A program made the translations under genes and the position numbers. The notes under the pieces were generated by a model. The model saw only the letters and a program-made list of their open reading frames with translations. It was not told the DNA's origin and did no database searches. Of a stretch of DNA of 64,000 nucleotides, positions 8,873 through 17,574 are shown in pieces. Numbering within the stretch: the first letter of the stretch is position 1; the number at the start of each line of letters is the position of its first letter. Source of the DNA: Niveibacterium sp. 24ML (GTDB lineage Bacteria; Pseudomonadota; Gammaproteobacteria; Burkholderiales; Rhodocyclaceae); the NCBI RefSeq assembly GCF_026586805.1, contig NZ_JAPFHA010000002.1, positions 62,001 through 126,000 of the forward strand. Direction: 5' to 3'.

Positions 8873-11224
8873 ATGAGTTCGATTCCGGGGCGCACCAGCG
8901 CAGGTGATCTGAGCCGCAGGCTGGCTTTTTTCAAGGGTCTGCAAGGGCTGACGGCCCGTATCCACGCCACAAACAACATCGACGAGATCATCTTCGAGCT
9001 CTCGGCGGATATCTGCAGCCTGTTCGGCGCAGAGCGGATCACGCTCTACACGGTGGACGAATCCGGCGCCGCGATCGTCTCGAAGGTAAAGACCGGGCTG
9101 CATTCGATCAAGGCGATCCGGCTGCCGATTTCAGACCGCAGCGTGGCTGGCTACGTTGCCCTGCACAAGACCTTGTTGAACATCCACGATGTCTACGACG
9201 CCGGCGAACTGAGCGCGATATCGCCTAACCTGGAGTTCCGCCGCGAAGTGGACGAGCGTAGCGGTTACCACAGCAAACAGATGCTGGTTGCGCCGATCAT
9301 GGGGGCCGCCGAGAGCGAGCTGCTCGGCGTGGTGCAATTGATCAATGCCCGCGATGGCTCGTCCTTCTCCGCGATTGATGAGGAGGGGCTCCAGGGGCTG
9401 GCGCAGACGCTCGGCGTGGCCTTCGCCCAGCGCCTGTCGCAAGAGAAGCCGTTGCGCAACAAGTACGAGCACCTTGCCCGCGCCGGGCTCATCAGCCATG
9501 AGCAGCTTGAGGACATGTCTCGCCTTGCGCGTGAGCGCAATGCCACGGTCGAAGCCATGCTGCTGGACGAACACCGACTTGCGGCGGCGGCGGTGGGGGA
9601 GTCGATGTCCCGCTTCTACGGCGTGCCCTACGAGCCCTTTCGGCAAGAACGGGTCAAGTCGATGCACCTGCTGCGCAACATCAAGAAGGACTACGTGCTG
9701 CAAAGCGGCTGGTTGCCGCTGGAAGAAACCCAGGAAGGCATCGTCATACTGACGACCGATCCCGAACTTGTGCGCGGTGCCCGGGTTGCCGACAACGTAT
9801 TCCCCGGCGCCAAGCTTTCGTTCCGCGTCACCACCCGGCGCGAGTTCGAGAAAACCACTCAACAGCTCTTTGAGCAAGGTTTTGATGACGCCTCGGTGAC
9901 CGATCTGATCTCGGGACTGGGCGATGATGATCGCGATGGGCCTTCGCAAGACGACATCTCCGCCGCGGCGGACAACGAGTTGGTCAAGCTGGTCAACAAA
10001 GTCATCATCGAAGCACACCGGCAGGGCGCCTCCGATATTCACATCGAGCCTCGTCCGGGCAAGGAAAAGACGCTGATCCGCTTCCGCAAGGACGGCTCGC
10101 TGGTGCCCTACATCGAGATCCCCGCCAGCTACCGCAACCCGCTGGTCACGCGCATCAAGATCATGTGCGACCTCGACATCTCCGAGCGCCGCAAGCCGCA
10201 AGACGGCAAGATTCGCTTCCGCAAGTACGGCCCGCTTGATATCGAACTGCGGGTCGCCACGGTGCCCACCGCCGGTGGCATGGAAGACGTGGTGATGCGT
10301 CTGCTTGCCAACGGCGAACCGCTGCCACTGGCGGATCTGGGCATGTCGCCGCGCAACCTTGATCGGCTGCGCGGCACGATCAACAAGCCGTACGGCATCT
10401 TCTTCTGCTGTGGCCCAACCGGCTCGGGCAAAACCACCACGCTGCATTCGATCCTGCGGGAACTGAATACGCCCGATACCAAGATCTGGACGGCGGAAGA
10501 CCCGGTTGAAATCACCCAGCGCGGCCTGCGGCAAGTGCAGATCAACCGCAAGGCAGGGCTCGATTTCGTTTCGATCATGCGTGCCTTCCTGCGCGCCGAC
10601 CCGGACGTGATCATGGTCGGCGAAATGCGCGACAAGGAAACCGTGACGATCGGCATCGAAGCCTCGCTCACCGGCCACCTCGTGCTCAGCACCTTGCACA
10701 CCAACAGCGCGCCCGAATCGGTGGTGCGCCTGCTCGACATGGGCATGGACCCCTTCAACTTCGCCGATGCGCTGCTCGGCGTGCTGGCTCAGCGTCTTGC
10801 CAAGCGCCTCTGCAAACACTGCAAAGAGGCCTACCACCCCGACGAAGATGAAATTCAGGCGCTACTCAACGAGTACTGCGAGGATTTGCGCCTCACCCCC
10901 GAATTCCGCGCCGACCCCGCCGCTGCAGAAGCCGCCATCCTTGCTGAATGGAAAGCCGAGTTTGGTCATGAAGGCCAGTTGCTGCTCTACCACCCCAAGG
11001 GCTGCCCCGAATGCACCGAGGGCTACAAAGGCCGCGTCGGCCTGCACGAAATGATGATCGGCTCCGCCCCTGTCAAACACCTCATCCAGGCCCGCGCCCC
11101 CGTCTCCGAGCTCTTCACCGCTGCGATGGAAGACGGCATGCGCACGCTGCGCCAAGACGGCATCGAGAAAGTGCTCAAAGGGGTGACGGACATGAAGCAG
11201 GTGCGGAAGGTGTGTATTCGTTGA
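8873..11224 (+). CDS. GAF-domain-fused GspE/PilB-type secretion ATPase
   Basis: A 783-residue protein; ATG 8873 is preceded by GGGGGGCG. A GAF sensor domain covers about residues 25-170. A MshEN-like N1 domain follows at about 190-330, then the hexameric ATPase. The Walker A motif GPTGSGKTT starts at residue 514, the His box is GHLVLSTLHTN, and four cysteines (CKHC and CPEC) form the zinc knuckle typical of PilB/GspE. PilB enzymes polymerise type IV pili; most are about 560-570 residues and lack GAF. A pilin gene lies 190 bp downstream behind its own sigma-54 promoter. No pilC or pilD is present. Confidence 0.87.
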   Translation: MSSIPGRTSAGDLSRRLAFFKGLQGLTARIHATNNIDEIIFELSADICSLFGAERITLYTVDESGAAIVSKVKTGLHSIKAIRLPISDRSVAGYVALHKTLLNIHDVYDAGELSAISPNLEFRREVDERSGYHSKQMLVAPIMGAAESELLGVVQLINARDGSSFSAIDEEGLQGLAQTLGVAFAQRLSQEKPLRNKYEHLARAGLISHEQLEDMSRLARERNATVEAMLLDEHRLAAAAVGESMSRFYGVPYEPFRQERVKSMHLLRNIKKDYVLQSGWLPLEETQEGIVILTTDPELVRGARVADNVFPGAKLSFRVTTRREFEKTTQQLFEQGFDDASVTDLISGLGDDDRDGPSQDDISAAADNELVKLVNKVIIEAHRQGASDIHIEPRPGKEKTLIRFRKDGSLVPYIEIPASYRNPLVTRIKIMCDLDISERRKPQDGKIRFRKYGPLDIELRVATVPTAGGMEDVVMRLLANGEPLPLADLGMSPRNLDRLRGTINKPYGIFFCCGPTGSGKTTTLHSILRELNTPDTKIWTAEDPVEITQRGLRQVQINRKAGLDFVSIMRAFLRADPDVIMVGEMRDKETVTIGIEASLTGHLVLSTLHTNSAPESVVRLLDMGMDPFNFADALLGVLAQRLAKRLCKHCKEAYHPDEDEIQALLNEYCEDLRLTPEFRADPAAAEAAILAEWKAEFGHEGQLLLYHPKGCPECTEGYKGRVGLHEMMIGSAPVKHLIQARAPVSELFTAAMEDGMRTLRQDGIEKVLKGVTDMKQVRKVCIR

Positions 11225-11341
11225 GTGCCTGCCGTGCGACGGCAGTGTAACTGACGTATAGCGTCACTTGCCCTTTCGCCTTGGGAAGAGGTTCAGGCAC
11301 CACATCAAGCGTTTTCAGGGAAATGCCGCGAAACTGGTATC

Positions 11342-11357
11342 TGGCACGGCTCATGCT
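11342..11357 (+). promoter_or_regulatory. Sigma-54 (RpoN) promoter of the pilin gene
   Basis: TGGCAC, five bases, then ATGCT gives the -24/-12 pattern with GG and GC exactly ten bases apart. It is 58 bp upstream of the pilin ATG, as expected for RpoN-dependent pilA genes controlled by PilR-type activators. No pilSR genes are in the window. Confidence 0.75.
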
Positions 11358-11414
11358 GGATGTGCTTCGAGCGGGATGTGCCCGCCGAGACTTTCTCAAC
11401 TGAGGAGAATCAGC

Positions 11415-11825
11415 ATGACGAACAAAATCCAAAAAGGCTTCACCCTGATCGAACTGATGATCGTTGTGGCAATTATCGGTATCTTGGCCGCAGTTGCGTT
11501 GCCGGCATACCAGGACTACACCATTCGTGCCAAGATCAGCGAGTGTGCTGGCGTAGCAAGCGCATGTAAGTCGTCAGTCTCGGAGGCTTATGCGTCGATG
11601 AATGCCCTGCCGGGTACTACCGCGGCCGCAGGCTGTGCAACAACCGATACCCAATATTGCGACGCCCCGTCGGTTGGCACCAATGGCGTAATTACTGTGG
11701 GCATCAAGACGCTGACCGGCGTTTCAGGTGCTTGTAACCTTCTTTTGACGCCTAATCCTTCGGCAAGTGCCTGGACTGGCTCAACGACTTGCGACAAGAA
11801 GTACGTGCCAGCAAACTTCCGCTAA
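11415..11825 (+). CDS. pilA: Type IV major pilin-like protein
   Basis: A 136-residue prepilin starting at ATG 11415 after a GAGGAG ribosome site. The short leader MTNKIQKG is cut before F9, followed by the class IVa helix [18 protein letters not shown] with the invariant glutamate at mature position 5. The C-terminal half has four cysteines at about residues 44-82 and two more near the end that can form the disulfide-bounded D-region. A strong terminator follows. The sigma-54 promoter and the adjacent TfpX and PglL genes mark it as a structural, probably glycosylated pilin; serine- and threonine-rich segments offer O-glycan sites. Confidence 0.93.
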   Translation: MTNKIQKGFTLIELMIVVAIIGILAAVALPAYQDYTIRAKISECAGVASACKSSVSEAYASMNALPGTTAAAGCATTDTQYCDAPSVGTNGVITVGIKTLTGVSGACNLLLTPNPSASAWTGSTTCDKKYVPANFR

Positions 11826-11842
11826 TGCCATTGTCGCCTGAG

Positions 11843-11869
11843 AACGCCCCGCGATGCGGGGCGTTTTTG
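11843..11869 (+). terminator. Terminator after the pilin gene
   Basis: Perfect 9-bp stem ACGCCCCGC / GCGGGGCGT around GAT, followed by TTTTT. It should keep the abundant pilin message separate from the downstream accessory genes. Confidence 0.88.
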
Positions 11870-11894
11870 CTTTGCTTCTTTGTGGAATAGCGCT

Positions 11895-12620
11895 GTGGAT
11901 AGAAATCAGATCCAGACAAGGATTCGCTTTGCTTCGCTACATCTCGCGATCAGCGGACTGGTTCTTGCTGCTATATCAACAGTCGTGTTCATCTGCTGGT
12001 ACCCAAACGATCTGCTTGAGATACAGGGCGGCTTTTTCGTATTGGGAATGGTGGTGCTCGTCGATCTATGTCTTGGGCCGTTACTGACTTTTGCGGTGTA
12101 TGACACGAAGAAGCGAGAGTTACTGCGCGATCTGATTGTCGTTGTCTTGATACAGCTCGCAGCTACGAGCTATGGGGTGTGGGTCCTCTATTCGGAGCGA
12201 CCTGCGTATCTCGCCTTTGTCCATGATAGGTTCTTCGTCGTCCGCGCAGGTGACTTGTTTGGCCCTGCCGGCGAGGCAGAGTTTGGTCGGGTGGGCTATG
12301 GATTCGGTCCGGCTGTTGTCGCGGTTAACATGACTGCGCGGACTGAGATGGAGTTGGCCCCAGAGATTGAAAATGCCGCCGCGGTGCCTTTGTTTGCGGC
12401 GATGCCGGCTGGCTATCAGGCCATCTCCGATGCACGGAGTCGTCTAGCGCATACAGGCCGAAGCGCGACCGGTGGAAAGTTACCTCACTCCGTGATCGCT
12501 TTGCTTGAGGGTGATCCGCAACTAAGGGCTTACCCTGTGGTGGGCAGGAAGTCATCAGGTTTCGTTGTATTGAACCATCAATACCCACTTGACTCGATAC
12601 GTGTCATAGCCCTCAACTAG
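11895..12620 (+). CDS. TfpX/TfpZ-type pilin accessory protein
   Basis: About 241 residues from GTG 11895; a TTG at 11880 is also possible. The N-terminus has three to four membrane segments (SLHLAISGLVLAAISTVV, then GGFFVLGMVVLVDLCLGPLL, and LIVVVLIQLAATSYGVWVL). A periplasmic domain of about 120 residues follows. WYP near residue 35 and DLCLGPLLTF are family hallmarks. In Pseudomonas and other bacteria such genes sit directly after pilA alleles and aid assembly of that particular pilin. The gene lies between the pilin and PglL, as in those loci. Base composition is clearly lower in GC than the window average. Confidence 0.8.
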   Translation: MDRNQIQTRIRFASLHLAISGLVLAAISTVVFICWYPNDLLEIQGGFFVLGMVVLVDLCLGPLLTFAVYDTKKRELLRDLIVVVLIQLAATSYGVWVLYSERPAYLAFVHDRFFVVRAGDLFGPAGEAEFGRVGYGFGPAVVAVNMTARTEMELAPEIENAAAVPLFAAMPAGYQAISDARSRLAHTGRSATGGKLPHSVIALLEGDPQLRAYPVVGRKSSGFVVLNHQYPLDSIRVIALN

Positions 12621-12697
12621 ATTGCTTCGCAGCTGCGCTCTAAGCCTGCGTTTTTGGGCCGTAGGGGCCAGATTGAAGACTTGCCCGAGAGGGTTTT

Positions 12698-14401
12698 GTG
12701 TTTGGCTTTGTCGGCAGAAACTCTGTTCATTTTGCTTTAGTTTTGGGGCTTGCCGCCTCCATTCTTCCACTTCGATCAAGTCCAAGCGCTACGTTTTGGT
12801 CGGAATGGCTTGTAGGTGGAATGGCGCTGACATGGTCGTCTATTCGGCTGAGTCGTGCGCAAAGCTGGCGCGCGATGAGCGAGGTCCCTTGGGCGGCAGG
12901 TTTTTTGGCCGGTGCGTGCCTCGTCCCGTTGCTTTCAGCTCGCGTGCATGCATCAGCATTTGGCGTTTCTTCTTTCCTTTTGACGCTGATGTGTGTGAGT
13001 TGCGTGGCTAGTCTCTCACGTGATGTCTCGAAGGTTGTCTCGTTCGGGGTGCTACTCGGCGCCGTGCTTCAATCGCTCGCGGGCGCTATGCAGCTCGCTG
13101 GCATCTCAGCTTTCGGTCTGGTGCTTTCCAAGGTGTATCTGCAGGCGTTCGGCAATGTCGGCCAAGCGAATCACTATGCATCGCTTCTAAGTTTGGGGCT
13201 TGCGGCTTTGGTAGTCGGCGCTGGGCGTTGGCGCTGGCCAAACTGGCTGACGGGTGTGTGCGTGGTTTGGCTTGCCTTTTCCATCGCGGCTTCTGCGTCA
13301 CGCGCACCGTGGTTCTACATGCTGGCATTCATCGTCCTTGGCGCTTGGGCCTTGCGTTCGGATGATCCCGATAGCCGCGAGGCGGGGTGGCGGTCGATCT
13401 GGGTCGGGGTGGTCGTGCTGGCGGTTCAGGTGGTGTTCGCCTATGGCGGTTTCCTGGACAAGCTTGGTGTGACTTCGTCAATTGCCCGTGCCGCCGATGC
13501 CGGCTCCAACGGCCAGCGCCTCTACGATTGGGCGTTGGCTTGGTCGGCGATCAAGGCGCATCCGTGGCTGGGCGTGGGGATTGGCGGTTTCCATGGTTGG
13601 GCGATCGAGCAGATGCCCTTCACGCCGCCGGTGCCGTTTTCGAAGTTTGCCGAGCATGCGCACAATTTGCCACTTCACCTGGCGGCGACGATGGGCGTGC
13701 CGTTCACCGTGCTGTTTCTTGGTGGGCTCGGCTGGTGGCTGGTGCGGCAGTTGCGTGCGCCGATGACGCCGGAGCGCTTGTTTGCGTTCTGCGGGCTGGC
13801 GGTTATCGGTTTGCACAGCATGGTTGAGTACCCGCTCTGGTACACCTATTTCATCATTCCGGCGGGTTTGTTTTGCGGGATTCTGGCAGCGACCAATCCG
13901 TCCGAGCGCACGATTACTGTGCCGGCTTGGGTGATGCGCGGCTTTGCAGCGCTGATGCTGATCGGGCTGGTATGGGTGGCGCGCGACTATGTGATCCTTG
14001 AGCGCGCGTATGCCGACTGGTATGCCCATCGTGCCGCGCCCACGCTGGAAGATCGCGCCCGCGTGCGGGCTGCGGTGGAGCGGGTGCCGCGCTGGTCAAT
14101 CGTCGGTGATCATGCGCAGTCGATGGCGCTGCAGACTTGGCTACCGGATGCGGCGACAGCGGCGGACATGGTTTCGCGCTGTGAGCCGGCATTCAAGGTG
14201 CGCCCCTCCTGGGGCTTGGGTACGCAGTGTCTGCTTGCAATGGGGATGGCGGGTGACCGCGTCGGGCTTGAGCGGATGTCCCGGGTGATGTGCGAGGGCT
14301 TCGCGCGCCACCATGCCTTGCTGCGCCAATGGGTGGATGGTGCCCAGCGTTACAAGCCCGCCCTGCCTTTGCGCTCGTTCGCCTGCCTGCGCAATCCCTG
14401 A
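12698..14401 (+). CDS. PglL-type O-oligosaccharyltransferase (Wzy_C family)
   Basis: A 567-residue inner-membrane protein from GTG 12698 with about eleven membrane segments. The Wzy_C core includes the large periplasmic loop with HAHN (H320, H322) near residue 320 and the motif GLHSMVEYPLWYTYF, diagnostic for pilin O-glycosylases of the PglL/PilO/TfpW group rather than ordinary O-antigen ligases. A soluble C-terminal domain (about 430-567) matches the Wzy_C_2 region. It would move a lipid-linked glycan onto the pilin encoded 0.9 kb upstream. GC content is low in its first third and normal afterwards. Confidence 0.82.
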   Translation: MFGFVGRNSVHFALVLGLAASILPLRSSPSATFWSEWLVGGMALTWSSIRLSRAQSWRAMSEVPWAAGFLAGACLVPLLSARVHASAFGVSSFLLTLMCVSCVASLSRDVSKVVSFGVLLGAVLQSLAGAMQLAGISAFGLVLSKVYLQAFGNVGQANHYASLLSLGLAALVVGAGRWRWPNWLTGVCVVWLAFSIAASASRAPWFYMLAFIVLGAWALRSDDPDSREAGWRSIWVGVVVLAVQVVFAYGGFLDKLGVTSSIARAADAGSNGQRLYDWALAWSAIKAHPWLGVGIGGFHGWAIEQMPFTPPVPFSKFAEHAHNLPLHLAATMGVPFTVLFLGGLGWWLVRQLRAPMTPERLFAFCGLAVIGLHSMVEYPLWYTYFIIPAGLFCGILAATNPSERTITVPAWVMRGFAALMLIGLVWVARDYVILERAYADWYAHRAAPTLEDRARVRAAVERVPRWSIVGDHAQSMALQTWLPDAATAADMVSRCEPAFKVRPSWGLGTQCLLAMGMAGDRVGLERMSRVMCEGFARHHALLRQWVDGAQRYKPALPLRSFACLRNP

Positions 14402-14467
14402 CCGGATTTGCTGCGCTGCACGCCGGTATACTGGTGCGTTGCCTGGCATTAAAGAGCCCTCAAGTCC

Positions 14468-15073
14468 ATGACATTTCTCGATAAACACGGCGTTTTGCCC
14501 CGCTTTCAGGCTGGAGAGCGGTTTTCGATTGAGCTGGGCTGTGGTCCGCGCAAGCTCGATGCCGCAGCAGTGGGGATTGATGCGCTGGACTTCGATTGCG
14601 TCGATCTGGTGGGCGATGTTTTTGAAGTGCTCGCCGCCTTGCCGCAAGGCGGTGTTTCGTCCTGCTATTCGGCGCATTTCTTTGAGCACATTGACGATCT
14701 GCCGCGCCTGATCGACGAACTGGCGCGCATCATGGCCCCCGGTAAGATCGCGACGGTCAAGGTTCCGCACTTTGCCAACCCTTACTTCTACTCCGATCCG
14801 ACCCACCGCCGCTTTTTCGGCCTCTACACCATGTCCTACTACGCGCGCGATGCGCTGCTCTGGCGCAAGGTGCCTAACTATGGCCGCATGCCGGCCTTTG
14901 AGCTGGATGCTGTGACGTTGAAGTTCGACTCGCCGTTTCCGATTCGAGGCTTGATCAAGCGGACACTTGGCCGAGTGTTCAATCTGACAACCTGGTTGCA
15001 GGAGTTCTACGAAGAGAACCTCTGCTACCTGTTCCCCTGTTACGAAGTCGAATACCGCCTGCGCCGGCTCTGA
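14468..15073 (+). CDS. SAM-dependent methyltransferase (type 11-like)
   Basis: A 201-residue protein with a Rossmann-like core. The SAM loop is in SIELGCGPRKLDAAAVGID near residue 20, with DFDCVDLVGD and the post-loop AHFFEHIDDLPRLIDELARI that is typical of class I methyltransferases. It is the first gene of the glycan cluster and lies 8 bp before the flippase. It could methylate a sugar of the exported glycan, but the acceptor cannot be told from sequence. Confidence 0.78.
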   Translation: MTFLDKHGVLPRFQAGERFSIELGCGPRKLDAAAVGIDALDFDCVDLVGDVFEVLAALPQGGVSSCYSAHFFEHIDDLPRLIDELARIMAPGKIATVKVPHFANPYFYSDPTHRRFFGLYTMSYYARDALLWRKVPNYGRMPAFELDAVTLKFDSPFPIRGLIKRTLGRVFNLTTWLQEFYEENLCYLFPCYEVEYRLRRL

Positions 15074-15080
15074 TTCGCTG

Positions 15081-16511
15081 ATGTCGTTGCGCTCAAGCCT
15101 CGCCTACTTTGCTTTTCGCGGCGCTTCGGGCGCCATGGCGGTGCTAACCGTATCGGTCTTCGCGCGCCTGCTCGGCCCAGAGGGTTATGCGCACTGGACG
15201 CTCGCTGTTGTCCTCAGCAGCTTCGTCGCCGGCGTGCTGATCCAGCCGATCCACGCTACGCTGGCGCGCTTTCTGCCGCGCCCCGGGGGGGCTGAACTGG
15301 TTACGACATTCGGCCGGCTGCTGTTGGTGGCTGCGGGCATCGTCACCGTGTTCGCCCTTGTGCTGGACGCGCTGATTCCCGCATGGTTGCCTGCCGGCAT
15401 CCTTGCTCTGGCGCTTGCGCTGGGCCTGTCGCAGGGCGTCTTTGATTTCGCCGCGCAGCATTGCTCCAGCACCTTGCAGGCTCGCCGGTATGGCCGGCTC
15501 TACCTGTTTAAGTCCGTGGTGGCGCTGGCGCTTGGCTATGCGGTGCTGACGCAGGGCTGGGGCGCGGCGGGGGCGGTGTTTGCCGTGTGCGCGGCCTATC
15601 TGCTTGCTACCGCGGTGTTCGGGCGCGCAGCCTGGGTGGCGGTGGTGCGTGGCCGCTTCAGCGCGGCAAGCTTGCCTGAGATCCGAGCCTACGCCTTGCC
15701 CGTGGGCTTTGCCCTGCTGACTGGCGCGCTTTTGCAGTGGGGGGATCGGCTGGTGCTCGCCGCCCACGTCGCACCGGCGCAATTGGGCGCTTACGGTGCG
15801 GCGGGGGATCTGGCACAGCAGGGTTTTGGCCTGCTCTTCAGCGCCTTCCACCTGGCTTGGTTTCCGCGGCTTATATCGGCGTGGGAGCGTCGGGCGCCGG
15901 ATCTGCAGGCCCAGCTTGACCGCTATGCGCAGCTCTCGCTGCTTGTGATGGTGCCGGCCACGCTGGGGTTTGCGCTGGTCGCGCATGAGCTTGCCGGCGC
16001 GCTGCTGGGCAGCGCATTCCGCGACGATGCCGCGCGTGTCATGCCCTGGCTGGCCTTGGCGGCCTTGCTCGGCGGGCTGCGCACCTACCTGTTTGATTTG
16101 CCCCTGCATCTTGGCCAGCGCATGGGCGTGCAGAGTGCAATCGCCGGTGGCTGCGCGCTGCTGGGCGTAACGCTCAATCTCTTGCTGGTGCCGCGCTACG
16201 GCATCGCGGCGGCGGCGGCGGTGGCAGTGCTGGCACAGGGCTGCGGATGTGTCGCGAGCTACTGGGTCGGGCGGCGCACGTTGAGCCCGCGCTGGGCAAT
16301 GCGCGATCTTGGCGCGGTCGGCGCCGGGGCGCTCGGCATGGCGCTTGCGGTGATGGCGGTGCCGATGTCTGCGGGCGCTACGCTGCTGGTCGCCACGACA
16401 CTGGCGGCCAAGGTGCTGTTGGGCGGGCTGGTGTATGCGCTGGCGATGCTGGCCTTCAACACCGCCGGACTGCGCACGCTGATCCTTCGGTGCCTGAGGC
16501 CTGGCGTATGA
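15081..16511 (+). CDS. Polysaccharide flippase (Wzx-like, MATE/MOP superfamily)
   Basis: A 476-residue protein with 12-14 membrane segments and the N-terminal pattern GASGAMAVLTVSVFARLLGPEGYA found in polysaccharide biosynthesis exporters. Such proteins flip undecaprenyl-diphosphate-linked glycans to the periplasm. Its stop overlaps the next start (ATGA at 16508-16511), so the glycosyltransferase is translationally coupled. With the PglL ligase upstream and the initiating transferase downstream it completes the export path. Confidence 0.85.
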   Translation: MSLRSSLAYFAFRGASGAMAVLTVSVFARLLGPEGYAHWTLAVVLSSFVAGVLIQPIHATLARFLPRPGGAELVTTFGRLLLVAAGIVTVFALVLDALIPAWLPAGILALALALGLSQGVFDFAAQHCSSTLQARRYGRLYLFKSVVALALGYAVLTQGWGAAGAVFAVCAAYLLATAVFGRAAWVAVVRGRFSAASLPEIRAYALPVGFALLTGALLQWGDRLVLAAHVAPAQLGAYGAAGDLAQQGFGLLFSAFHLAWFPRLISAWERRAPDLQAQLDRYAQLSLLVMVPATLGFALVAHELAGALLGSAFRDDAARVMPWLALAALLGGLRTYLFDLPLHLGQRMGVQSAIAGGCALLGVTLNLLLVPRYGIAAAAAVAVLAQGCGCVASYWVGRRTLSPRWAMRDLGAVGAGALGMALAVMAVPMSAGATLLVATTLAAKVLLGGLVYALAMLAFNTAGLRTLILRCLRPGV

Positions 16512-17521
16512 CGCAACGTGTGCGGGCTGTCGCCTTGACACAAGGTGTCCGGGAGCCGTCGGCGCGGTTTCGTGTGCGTCAATACCTGCCGCAACTCGAA
16601 TGCGCCGGTATCGATCTGGTCGAACGCCCCGCGCGTTTTGGTGCTTATCCGCCTGGTCCCGGCTTGCAACGCCTGCCCTGGCTGGCCGCCACCCTGGCAG
16701 AGCGGGCCTTTGCGGCGTTGCGATCGAACTCGGCCGACGTGGTGCTCTTCCAGCGTGAAATGGTGTCGACGCTGTCGCTGACCGAACGCCTTTGCCGTGC
16801 GCCAGCGGTGCTGGATGTGGATGACGCGATTTGGCTGACGCAGCGCGCCGGCATGATCGACCGCCTCGCTGCGCGCTGCCGGCTGGTGTTATGCGGCAAC
16901 GACTACATTGCGGATCACTTCGCGCGCTTTGCGCCGGTCCGTGTGTTGCCAACCGGTGTGGATACCCGCGTCTGGGTGCCCGGCGTGCGCGACGCGAAGC
17001 CGACGCTGGTCTGGTCGGGCAGTGCAGGGGGCTTGCCCTACCTCTACGAGATCGAAGCGGCGCTTGCGCGCTTGCTGGCGGATCTTCCCGAGGCAAGGCT
17101 GCGGGTGGTCAGCAATACGCCGCCGCTCTTCCGAACGATCGATCCCTCACGCGTCGAGTTCATCCCCTGGTCGCCGGAGCGCGAGGTCGCGGCGGTGCAA
17201 TCGGCTTGGGTGGGCCTGATGCCGATGCCAGACACACCGTGGACGCGCGGCAAGTGCAGCTTCAAGATGCTGACCTACCTTGCCTGTGCCGTGCCGGCGG
17301 TTGCGTCCCCTTGGGGGATGAATCAACTGGTCATCGCCGGCGGTGGCGCGTTTGCGGCGATCAGCGACGACGACTGGGTCGAGCATCTGCAAGCGCTGCT
17401 GCGCGATGCCGATCTTGCGCGGCAGGCAGGTCTTGCCGGGCGCGCCCAGATCGAAGCGAAATACGCGTCAGAAATGCTCGGGCAAACCCTTGCAGCAGCC
17501 CTTCGCGAGGTGGCCGCTTGA
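16508..17521 (+). CDS. Glycosyltransferase, family-4-like
   Basis: A 337-residue protein starting in the ATGA overlap with the flippase. The C-terminal GT-B domain has the nucleotide-sugar site: LPTGVDTRVW, LVWSGSAGGLPYL, and KCSFKMLTYLACAVPAVASPWGMN, the usual E/K-x7-E-like donor region in altered form. The N-terminal half is the acceptor domain. There is no membrane segment. Donor and acceptor are unknown; it probably acts on the cytoplasmic face on a lipid-linked intermediate. Confidence 0.78.
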   Translation: MTQRVRAVALTQGVREPSARFRVRQYLPQLECAGIDLVERPARFGAYPPGPGLQRLPWLAATLAERAFAALRSNSADVVLFQREMVSTLSLTERLCRAPAVLDVDDAIWLTQRAGMIDRLAARCRLVLCGNDYIADHFARFAPVRVLPTGVDTRVWVPGVRDAKPTLVWSGSAGGLPYLYEIEAALARLLADLPEARLRVVSNTPPLFRTIDPSRVEFIPWSPEREVAAVQSAWVGLMPMPDTPWTRGKCSFKMLTYLACAVPAVASPWGMNQLVIAGGGAFAAISDDDWVEHLQALLRDADLARQAGLAGRAQIEAKYASEMLGQTLAAALREVAA

Positions 17522-17574
17522 ACGCGCCGCGCTCGCCCGATAATCTCCTTCACCGTTTGGATTGAGACGCAGGT

